DNA of 10,179 nt from JAJRRH01 sp047638815. GTDB taxonomy: Bacteria; Bacteroidota; Bacteroidia; Flavobacteriales_D; JABDKJ01. The stretch spans positions 1-10,179 of the forward strand of contig JBLIMR010000073.1 in the NCBI GenBank assembly GCA_047638815.1, in the 5' to 3' direction. The notes under the pieces were generated by a model. It was not told where the DNA came from and ran no database searches. It saw only the letters and a list, made by a program, of their open reading frames with translations. Positions 1 through 5,279 of this stretch are shown here, piece after piece. Every line of letters begins with the position of its first letter. The first letter of the stretch is position 1. The translations under genes and the position numbers were made by a program.

Positions 1-242
1 TAATCAGTTTCTAGTGGTCAGTAATCAGTGGTCAGTAATCAGTTTTTAGTGGTCAGTAATCAGTATCCAGTAATCAGTATCCAGTAAGCAGTTTTTAGTG
101 GTCAGTAATCAGTATCCAGTAATCAGTTTCTAGTGGTCAGTAATCAGTGGTCAGTAATCAGTTTTTAGTGGTCAGTAATCAGTATCCAGTAATCAGTATC
201 CAGTAAGCAGTTTTTAGTGGTCAGTAATCAGTATCCAGTAAT
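1..242. repeat. Perfect 119-bp direct duplication inside the array
   Basis: Bases 1-123 are identical to 120-242, an offset of 119 bp or exactly 17 heptads. The two copies therefore abut head to tail. Perfect identity in such a low-complexity tract implies a recent unequal exchange or slippage event that kept the heptad register. Confidence 0.93.
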
Positions 243-256
243 CAGTATCCAGTAAG
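159..256. repeat. Tandem 49-bp repeat (two perfect copies) inside the array
   Basis: 159-207 and 208-256 are identical 49-bp blocks of seven heptads, with triplets in the order TTT, (T)GGT, AAT, ATC, AAT, ATC, AAG. Downstream the same opening pair recurs in a shorter four-heptad (28-bp) period at 257-284 and 285-312, which differ by one base (AAT versus AAA), and starts again at 313. The array thus has nested periods of 7, 28, 49 and 119 bp. Confidence 0.9.
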
Positions 257-408
257 CAGTTTTTAGTGGTCAGTAATCAGTAATCAGTTTTTAGTGGTCA
301 GTAATCAGTAAACAGTTTTTAGTGGTCAGTATCAAGGGGTCAGTAATCAGGGGTCACTGCTAATAGTCCGTGTCCAGCCGTCAGTGTTAATGTTAGGATA
401 GAGGAAGA

Positions 409-456
409 GCTCCAACGGGAAGGCTCCCAATAGGGATGAAAGGGTAGCGTTGGGGC
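409..456. repeat. REP-like nested stem-loop
   Basis: GCTCCAACG (409-417) pairs over nine positions with CGTTGGGGC (448-456), with one G-U wobble. Inside it TCCC (425-428) pairs with GGGA (433-436) around an AATA tetraloop. The motif 'GAGCTCCAACGG' resembles short intergenic repeats I recall from Bacteroidota genomes, often discussed alongside RAYT transposases; this resemblance is from memory. Folding is seen by eye only. Confidence 0.5.
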
Positions 457-487
457 GTAGTTGTCATATCAGAATCATCCTATGAAA

Positions 488-528
488 CTCATCATTATGA
501 GGGAGATGCGACCGAAGAACCTCGTCTC
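488..528. repeat. Two adjacent short hairpins
   Basis: CTCAT (488-492) and ATGAG (497-501) form a perfect 5-bp stem with a CATT tetraloop. Directly after it, GAGA (503-506) and CGA (509-511) pair with TCTC (525-528) and TCG (522-524), leaving a 2-nt bulge and a 10-nt loop. They are probably remnants of a REP-like element; no T-run follows, so they are not terminators. Confidence 0.4.
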
Positions 529-574
529 AGCAAGCGGGATTGGGCCCTTTAATCATATAACCAATAATTAACAG

Positions 575-611
575 GAGATTCTTCGCTTCATTCCATTGTA
601 CTCTGAATGAC
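575..611. repeat. REP-like palindromic remnant
   Basis: The segment reads GAGATTCTTCGCTTC, then an imperfect centre, then GAATGAC. TCATTC (588-593) pairs with GAATGA (605-610) across an 11-nt loop. The flanking words match the general form of the widespread Bacteroidota intergenic repeat 'GTCATTC...GAAGCGAAGAATCTC' read on the other strand (from memory). It looks decayed, with a centre that no longer matches. Confidence 0.45.
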
Positions 612-696
612 TCTAGGGTAATGGCATCGATCAATTCTTTACTATGCTGCGCTTTCAATCCAAATTAGGGATCCAACAACTAAAAATCACTTCAAG

Positions 697-717
697 AATC
701 AAAAATCAGCAATCATC
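697..717. repeat. Short second heptad run (AATCANN/AATCATC, three units)
   Basis: Three consecutive 7-bp units AATCAAA, AATCAGC and AATCATC share AATCA. The period is the same as in the large array at the left edge but the word is different. The run is short enough that chance cannot be excluded. Confidence 0.4.
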
Positions 718-816
718 ACTCTCCATTCTTTAGATTACCGTTGATATTTAAAAATGACCATTGCTCAATTTTAACATTTAAACGAATCCAATATATGTAA
801 TTTAGCGTCCTATTAT

Positions 817-849
817 TTTGCTGAGGATTGAAGTCAATTTCTATCTTTG
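817..849 (+). promoter_or_regulatory. Bacteroidota-type promoter of the TonB-dependent receptor gene
   Basis: TTTG at 817-820 lies 21 bp before TATCTTTG at 842-849, fitting the phylum's -33 TTTG / -7 TAnnTTTG pattern. Transcription would start near 853, giving a leader of roughly 17 nt before the ATG at 870. There is no Shine-Dalgarno motif; the leader is A/T-rich, as usual in this phylum. Confidence 0.7.
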
Positions 850-869
850 CCGACTATTAATAAATCAAC

Positions 870-3191
870 ATGAGAATAAAAGGAACCTTATTACTTCTAT
901 CTTTAATTTGCTCTTCATTTGTTTTTGGACAAAAAACTGGAACCGTTAGAGGTTTCCTTTATGATGAAAAGAATGGAGAACCTGTAATTTTCACCACAGT
1001 GGGTCTTCAAGGGACTACTTTGGGTGCAAGTTCAGATGTGAATGGATTTTATCAAATTTCTCAAGTGCCTCCAGGTAAATACGTTTTGTCAGTTACCGCA
1101 ATGAATTATGATAGTTTGGCTTCACCAATTATGTTGTCTGGTGGGCAAGTACTAAATCAGAACTTATTTCTTAAAGCGGCAACAACACAATTGGGAGTGG
1201 TTAATATTAATGCAACGAAAAAGGTTGCTACTACTCAGGTGAGAATGTCTGTTGAAAAGGTGACCCCTAAGCAAATAAAGGCCTTGCCAAGTATTGGTGG
1301 AGATGCAGATTTAGCGCAATACCTTCAGGTTTTACCTGGAGTTGTTTTCACTGGTGATCAGGGTGGGCAGTTGTATATTAGGGGAGGTACTCCTATTCAA
1401 AACAAAGTGTTGTTAGACGGAATGATCGTTTATAATCCCTTTCACTCGATTGGTTTATTCTCTGTATTCGATACAGATATATTAAGAAATGCTGACGTAT
1501 ACACTGGTGGATTTGGTGCTGAATATGGTGGAAGAATCTCTTCTATTATGGACATTACCACTAAGGATGGTAATAAAACTCGCTTTGGAGGGAAATTGTC
1601 TGCCAATACTTTTGGTTCTAAATTATTGTTAGAGGGGCCGATAAAGAAGCAAGTGCGGGGTAGTGGATCTTCAAGTTTCGTTTTTTCGGGAAAAACATCC
1701 TACTTGGATGAGTCTTCAAAAGTTTTTTATGAGAATGTAAATGATGGAGAGGGATTACCATTTAAGTTTACAGATTTGTATGGTAAAATCTCCATAAATG
1801 GTGCTACTGGTTCAAAAGTTAATTTCTTTGGATACAATTTTTCCGATCAAGTAAACTATAGTGTTTTGCAAGATTTGAGATGGGATAGTTATGGTGTAGG
1901 AACTAATTTTGTTCTCATACCAGGAAAGACGCCAACCCTGATTTCTGGAAATGCGGCTTTTTCAAACTATAAAATTCAATTGGACGAGCAAAACCTGGAT
2001 CCTAGAACTAGTGAGATCGGTGGATTTAATTTTGGTCTTGATTTTAAATATTTCCTTGGAGATGATGAAATTAAATATGGATTAGAGATGCTTGGTTTCC
2101 AAACAAAGTTTAACTTCTTTAACTCTTTAGGAGTTCAATTGGATCAAACAGAAAATACGACTGAGATAGGGGGATATATCTCTTCAAAGATAAAAGCCAA
2201 TAGATTGGTTATCGAACCAAGTTTAAGAGGGCATTTTTATGCTTCGTTAAACAACTTTTCTCTAGAGCCGAGATTAGGAGCCAAGTTCAATGTTACAGAG
2301 AACCTGAGGCTAAAAGGTGCTGCAGGAATTTACTCTCAAAATTTAATTTCAGCTAGTTCGGATAGAGATGTAGTAAACTTATTCTATGGTTTCCTATCCG
2401 GTAGTGATAATCTACAAGACACCTTCTTGGAGCAAGATGGTGAAGTAAGAGAGTTGAAACATAAATTGCAGAAAGCAATTCACTATATTGTTGGTACGGA
2501 AGTGGATATCACTGATAAGATTAACCTTAATGTTGAGGGTTACATAAAAGATTTCACTCAACTTAGTAATACAAATAGAAACAGATTGTTTGATGACAAT
2601 TCTCAGAACGCAGATGTTGCTGATGTGTTTAAAAAAGAATTTATTGTCGAGACTGGAATTGCTAAGGGTGTTGATTTCGTTATAAAGTATGACAATGGTA
2701 GAAGAAACGTTTGGTTGGTGTATTCATTAGCTGATTCAGATAGATGGGATGGTGTTCAGGAATACGATCCTGTGTTTGATAGAAGGCACAATGTGAATTT
2801 TGTTGCCAGTCAAATCTTGGGTGAGAAGAAGGATTGGGAAGTAAGTATCAGGTGGAACTTGGGTAGTGGTCTGCCGTTTACTCAAACGCAGGGATTCTAT
2901 CAAGAGCTTTTGTTTACAGAAGGTGCTGATTCGGAGTTTTGGACAGAGAACCCTACAGAAGTGGGTGTAGAGTTAGCAGGATTGAACCAAGGAAGATTAT
3001 CTGACTACGGTAGAGTTGATGCCAATGTGAAAAAATTCTTCAGATTTAGTGATACAAATATTGTTGAAGTAAACTTAAGTGTAACGAATCTTACGGACAG
3101 AGAGAATATCTTTTTCGTGGATCGATTGGTAAACGAAAAAGTATATCAACTACCACTTTTACCAGCCTTAGGTATTAGCTGGACTTTCTAG
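870..3191 (+). CDS. TonB-dependent outer-membrane receptor with carboxypeptidase-regulatory-like domain
   Basis: This 773-residue protein is predicted to import a substrate across the outer membrane using TonB/ExbBD energy. A signal peptide covers about residues 1-20 (hydrophobic LLLLSLICSSFVF, cleavage near G20/Q21). Residues ~24-105 form a carboxypeptidase-regulatory-like beta-sandwich (GTVRGFLYDEKNGEPV, then DVNGFYQISQVPPGKY). The plug domain spans ~128-232, with ADLAQYLQVLPGV, QLYIRGGTP, VLLDGMIVYNP and GGFGAEYGGRISSIMDI. The rest is a beta-barrel ending in the aromatic C-terminus GISWTF. The start is supported by the signal peptide and the promoter 20 bp upstream. No susD-like gene is adjacent and a terminator follows at once, so it is probably transcribed alone and is not part of a polysaccharide-utilisation SusC/D pair. 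Substrate cannot be read from the sequence; no truncation or frameshift is seen. Confidence 0.93.
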   Translation: MRIKGTLLLLSLICSSFVFGQKTGTVRGFLYDEKNGEPVIFTTVGLQGTTLGASSDVNGFYQISQVPPGKYVLSVTAMNYDSLASPIMLSGGQVLNQNLFLKAATTQLGVVNINATKKVATTQVRMSVEKVTPKQIKALPSIGGDADLAQYLQVLPGVVFTGDQGGQLYIRGGTPIQNKVLLDGMIVYNPFHSIGLFSVFDTDILRNADVYTGGFGAEYGGRISSIMDITTKDGNKTRFGGKLSANTFGSKLLLEGPIKKQVRGSGSSSFVFSGKTSYLDESSKVFYENVNDGEGLPFKFTDLYGKISINGATGSKVNFFGYNFSDQVNYSVLQDLRWDSYGVGTNFVLIPGKTPTLISGNAAFSNYKIQLDEQNLDPRTSEIGGFNFGLDFKYFLGDDEIKYGLEMLGFQTKFNFFNSLGVQLDQTENTTEIGGYISSKIKANRLVIEPSLRGHFYASLNNFSLEPRLGAKFNVTENLRLKGAAGIYSQNLISASSDRDVVNLFYGFLSGSDNLQDTFLEQDGEVRELKHKLQKAIHYIVGTEVDITDKINLNVEGYIKDFTQLSNTNRNRLFDDNSQNADVADVFKKEFIVETGIAKGVDFVIKYDNGRRNVWLVYSLADSDRWDGVQEYDPVFDRRHNVNFVASQILGEKKDWEVSIRWNLGSGLPFTQTQGFYQELLFTEGADSEFWTENPTEVGVELAGLNQGRLSDYGRVDANVKKFFRFSDTNIVEVNLSVTNLTDRENIFFVDRLVNEKVYQLPLLPALGISWTF

Positions 3192-3211
3192 TAAAAGCAA
3201 AATATTAATTT

Positions 3212-3241
3212 AAAAAGCACCCAATTTCGGGTGCTTTTTTT
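3212..3241 (+). terminator. Rho-independent terminator after the receptor gene (probably bidirectional)
   Basis: GCACCC (3217-3222), loop AATTTC, GGGTGC (3229-3234), then seven T (3235-3241). Five A residues precede the stem, so it could also work on the opposite strand. It lies 20 bp after the receptor stop codon and separates that gene from pyrG. Confidence 0.9.
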
Positions 3242-3242
3242 G

Positions 3243-3275
3243 TTTAGGACAATTGATTTATTTCGACTAACTTCG
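3243..3275 (+). promoter_or_regulatory. Probable pyrG promoter (weak match)
   Basis: The best -7 candidate between the terminator and pyrG is TAACTTCG (3268-3275), one base off TAnnTTTG. TTTA at 3243-3246 lies 21 bp upstream, the same spacing as in the receptor promoter. TTTG at 3239-3242 is the alternative -33 box but at a long 25-bp spacing. By analogy with the -7 naming, transcription would start near 3279, inside the run CCCC (3278-3281), giving a leader of only about 20 nt. Confidence 0.45.
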
Positions 3276-3278
3276 TTC

Positions 3279-3304
3279 CCCATAGCATAACTGAAGACTA
3301 TGGG
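3279..3304 (+). promoter_or_regulatory. Inverted repeat covering the pyrG start codon (putative regulatory hairpin)
   Basis: CCCATAG (3279-3285) is perfectly complementary to CTATGGG (3298-3304), with a 12-nt loop. The right arm contains the whole start codon (3300-3302). Beyond one C/A mismatch, TT (3276-3277) could pair with AA (3306-3307). If transcription starts in the C-run, the hairpin sits at the extreme 5' end of the mRNA and would hide the initiation codon. The complementarity is directly visible; regulation by it is inference. Confidence 0.5.
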
Positions 3305-4949
3305 AAAATCAACTAAATATATTTTTGTAACTGGCGGTGTAACAAGCTCCTTGGGAAAAGGGATCATTGCCGCCTCATTAGCCAAGCTTCTTCAAGAGAG
3401 AGGTTTTCGATGTACTATTCAAAAATTAGATCCTTATATCAATATTGATCCCGGTACACTAAATCCATATGAGCATGGTGAATGCTATGTAACGGAAGAC
3501 GGTGCGGAGACAGATTTGGATCTAGGTCACTATGAAAGATTCTTAAATACACCTACCTCTCAAGCCAATAATATTACAACCGGTAGAATATACCAAAATG
3601 TGATTGAGAAGGAACGTAGAGGAGATTATCTTGGGAAGACCGTTCAGATTATTCCACATATTACCAATGAGATAAAACTTAATGTCAAGAACCTGGGGGA
3701 AAAGGGGGATTATGATATTGTAATAACGGAAATAGGGGGAACTGTTGGTGACATTGAATCTTTGCCATACATAGAAACTGTGCGTCAGCTGAAATGGGAA
3801 ATGGGTAAAGATTGCTTGGTGATTCATTTAACCCTCGTGCCATATTTGGCTGCAGCAGGAGAACTTAAAACAAAGCCTACTCAACATTCAGTAAAAGCAT
3901 TACTCGAACAAGGAGTTCAGCCAGATATATTGGTTTGCCGAACGGAACATCCTATGACTACGGAGATCCGTCAAAAGATTGCTCGTTTTTGTAACGTATC
4001 ATTAAACGCTGTTATTGAATCGTTGGATGCAGATACGATTTACAAAGTTCCACAGATGATGTATCATGAGAAGTTGGATATGGTGGTTCTAGAGAATTTG
4101 GGATTGAAATCAATCAATGAAGAGAACCTACTTAAAGGTTGGAACCAGTTTCTCGATAGAATGGAAAATCCGAAGTTTGAGGTTAATATTGGTCTTATCG
4201 GGAAGTACATAGAGCTTAAGGATTCGTATAAGTCAATTATTGAAGCCTTCAATCATAGTGGTACAAAGAATTACATCAAGGTAAATATCGAATGGATTCA
4301 CTCTGAAAGTATTACTAAGATCAATGCAAAGGATGTGATAAAGAATCTGGATGGGCTGCTTGTGGCCCCTGGATTCGGGGATAGAGGTATAGAAGGTAAG
4401 ATAGAAGCCGTTCGATTTGCAAGAGAGAATAACATTCCATTTCTCGGGATATGTTTGGGTATGCAATGTGCAATCATTGAATTTGCAAGAAATGTAATGG
4501 ATCTTGAAAATGCTCATTCAACTGAAATGGAAGAGGATACTAAATATCCAATCATTGATATTATGGAGCATCAGAAATCCATTGAATATAAAGGTGGAAC
4601 CATGAGATTAGGTGCCTATGATTGTGATTTGAACGAGGACAGCCTTGCGCATCAAGCCTATGGTCAAAAACGTATTTCTGAAAGACATCGTCATCGTTAT
4701 GAGTTTAACAATGATTTTCTAGCACTAATGGAAGACAAAGGGTTGAAAGCAACAGGATACAATCCTAGTTCAGGCCTAGTGGAAATAGTTGAACTTCAAG
4801 GTCATCCTTGGTTTGTTGGTGTTCAGTTTCATCCTGAATATAAAAGTACTGTTGCCGCGCCACACCCTTTATTCGTAAGTTTCGTTAATGCTGCTTTGGC
4901 TAAAAAAAAAACAGAGAAGTCAAGAGAACAGCTGAATGAAGTATACTAG
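3300..4949 (+). CDS. pyrG: CTP synthase (glutamine-hydrolysing)
   Basis: Converts UTP, ATP and glutamine to CTP, the last step of de novo pyrimidine nucleotide synthesis, in the cytoplasm. At 549 residues it is normal length (E. coli 545). The N-terminal synthetase domain (~1-275) has the P-loop GGVTSSLGKG (12-21), KLDPYINIDPGT (42-53), the Mg-binding DLDLGHYERF (72-81, D74) and E144 in TEIGGTVGDIES. The C-terminal class I glutamine amidotransferase domain (~295-535) has the oxyanion loop GFG (358-360), nucleophile C385 in GICLGMQ, and H511/E513 in QFHPEY, so both activities should be intact. The start is fixed by alignment of MGKSTKYIFVTGG with the family. Expected control is by GTP activation and CTP inhibition of the enzyme; the inverted repeat over the start codon suggests an extra mRNA-level layer (inference). 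A basic tail (AKKKTEK) follows the fold. Confidence 0.98.
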   Translation: MGKSTKYIFVTGGVTSSLGKGIIAASLAKLLQERGFRCTIQKLDPYINIDPGTLNPYEHGECYVTEDGAETDLDLGHYERFLNTPTSQANNITTGRIYQNVIEKERRGDYLGKTVQIIPHITNEIKLNVKNLGEKGDYDIVITEIGGTVGDIESLPYIETVRQLKWEMGKDCLVIHLTLVPYLAAAGELKTKPTQHSVKALLEQGVQPDILVCRTEHPMTTEIRQKIARFCNVSLNAVIESLDADTIYKVPQMMYHEKLDMVVLENLGLKSINEENLLKGWNQFLDRMENPKFEVNIGLIGKYIELKDSYKSIIEAFNHSGTKNYIKVNIEWIHSESITKINAKDVIKNLDGLLVAPGFGDRGIEGKIEAVRFARENNIPFLGICLGMQCAIIEFARNVMDLENAHSTEMEEDTKYPIIDIMEHQKSIEYKGGTMRLGAYDCDLNEDSLAHQAYGQKRISERHRHRYEFNNDFLALMEDKGLKATGYNPSSGLVEIVELQGHPWFVGVQFHPEYKSTVAAPHPLFVSFVNAALAKKKTEKSREQLNEVY

Positions 4950-5164
4950 GTTAGATGCTAAATATCTGCCCTAAACTGCTTTGTTTGTTGATAGAGAGAA
5001 TTTCTAGTCAATAGATAAATCGTATTTATTCAATGCCTGAAGTTTTGCGTTAAATCAATATCTTTTGTTTGATCATACTAGACTCACTAGATTGAGGTGT
5101 ACATTGCCTTAACACACTGACGAAATCCTACTTGTCAACAAGAGACTATACTTTACGGATATCT
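4950..5164. other. Intergenic gap between pyrG and the yidC promoter
   Basis: No gene or convincing pyrG terminator is visible. Small dyads are present: ATAAAT-CGT-ATTTAT (5015-5029), an A/T-only stem without a T-run, and CTTGT-CA-ACAAG (5131-5142), which could be an operator half-site pair or chance. A TATCTTTTG word at 5059-5067 lies only 11 bp after a TTTTG, too close for a promoter. How pyrG transcription ends is not evident. Confidence 0.6.
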
Positions 5165-5195
5165 TTTGGCAAAACACATAATAACTTTATCTTTG
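5165..5195 (+). promoter_or_regulatory. Near-consensus Bacteroidota promoter of the yidC operon
   Basis: TTTG (5165-5168), a 19-bp spacer, then TATCTTTG (5188-5195) is an excellent match to TTTG-N19-TAnnTTTG. The -7 box is identical to that of the receptor gene. Transcription would start near 5199, leaving a leader of about 80 nt before yidC, much longer than the leaders of the receptor gene and pyrG. Confidence 0.82.
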
Positions 5196-5198
5196 CGC

Positions 5199-5263
5199 AC
5201 CCAAAAATAGGTCAGGAATTGAAGCAATTTTCTATATTCAATAGGCTAAATTTTTTCATGGGT
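5199..5263 (+). promoter_or_regulatory. Possible folded leader of yidC mRNA
   Basis: ATTGAA (5218-5223) pairs with TTCAAT (5237-5242) across 13 nt. Outside it ACCCAAAAAT (5199-5208) can pair with ATTTTT (5250-5255) and GGGT (5260-5263) around a 4-nt bulge. Most pairs are A-U, so stability is doubtful; this is by-eye folding only. Confidence 0.25.
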
Positions 5264-5278
5264 AATTTGAAACATTAG
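5258..5278 (+). CDS. Possible six-codon upstream ORF (MGNLKH) ahead of yidC
   Basis: ATG at 5258 opens a six-codon frame that ends with TAG at 5276-5278, one base before the yidC ATG at 5280 and in a different frame. Ribosomes finishing it could reinitiate on yidC, a coupling arrangement. The sequence before its ATG is T-rich (TTTTTTC), unlike the A-rich contexts of the other starts, and a hexapeptide is too short to identify, so it may be chance. Confidence 0.22.
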   Translation: MGNLKH

Positions 5279-5279
5279 A

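Larger units (their letters stand above)
1..361. repeat. Heptanucleotide tandem array (CAGTNNN / TAGTGGT)
   Basis: From base 5 to 354 the sequence divides without any slip into fifty 7-bp units. Nearly all read CAGTNNN. The variable triplet is mostly AAT (16 units), GGT (11, counting TAGTGGT), TTT or TTC (9) and ATC (8), with a few AAG or AAA. Every CAGTTTT or CAGTTTC unit is followed by TAGTGGT, so these two form a fixed 14-bp pair. The last units decay (AAGGGGT, CAGGGGT, CACTGCT). The array is strand-asymmetric: CAGT is on the + strand and its complement ACTG is absent until 356, so CAGT/ACTG hairpins cannot form. A 7-bp period shifts the reading frame, and TAA, TAG and TGA are frequent, so it is not coding. 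It begins at the window edge and probably continues upstream. Function unknown; heptanucleotide STRR repeats of cyanobacteria are a formal analogue only. Confidence 0.95.
362..816. other. Non-coding stretch with degenerate repeats and stem-loops
   Basis: No convincing gene is visible on either strand. The left end (362-390) still looks like worn heptads. Between about 400 and 545 the sequence is visibly richer in G and C than the flanking A/T-rich DNA and carries several short inverted repeats, listed separately. From about 720 to 816 it is A/T-rich and featureless until the promoter of the receptor gene. The mixture of tandem array and REP-like elements suggests an intergenic spot that tolerates or collects repeats (inference). 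Confidence 0.7.

Noticed and set aside
1..361. CRISPR array
   Set aside because: There are no constant direct repeats separated by unique spacers of regular length; the repeat unit is 7 bp with no spacers, and no cas gene is in the window.
1..361. Repeat-encoded protein
   Set aside because: A 7-bp period cycles all three frames, and TAA, TAG and TGA stops recur in every frame on both strands.
870..932. Lipoprotein signal at C14 of the receptor
   Set aside because: The residue before Cys is Ile, which does not fit the lipobox; a standard signal peptidase I site near G20/Q21 fits better.
870..3191. SusC of a polysaccharide-utilisation locus
   Set aside because: No SusD-like gene follows, a terminator lies directly downstream, and at 773 residues it is shorter than typical SusC proteins.
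3188..3385. 65-codon ORF on the - strand over the terminator and pyrG start
   Set aside because: It overlaps a strong terminator and conserved pyrG coding sequence and shows no recognisable domain; it is an antisense shadow.
4233..4517. 94-codon - strand ORF inside pyrG (and a similar one at 3543-3827)
   Set aside because: Antisense to conserved CTP synthase domains, with no promoter or family features; shadow frames.
5015..5029. pyrG terminator hairpin
   Set aside because: The stem is A/T-only with a 3-nt loop and no T-run follows, so it is unlikely to stop transcription.
5043..5067. Promoter TTTTG / TATCTTTTG in the pyrG-yidC gap
   Set aside because: The spacing is only 11 bp and the -7 word has an extra T; a much better promoter lies at 5165-5195.
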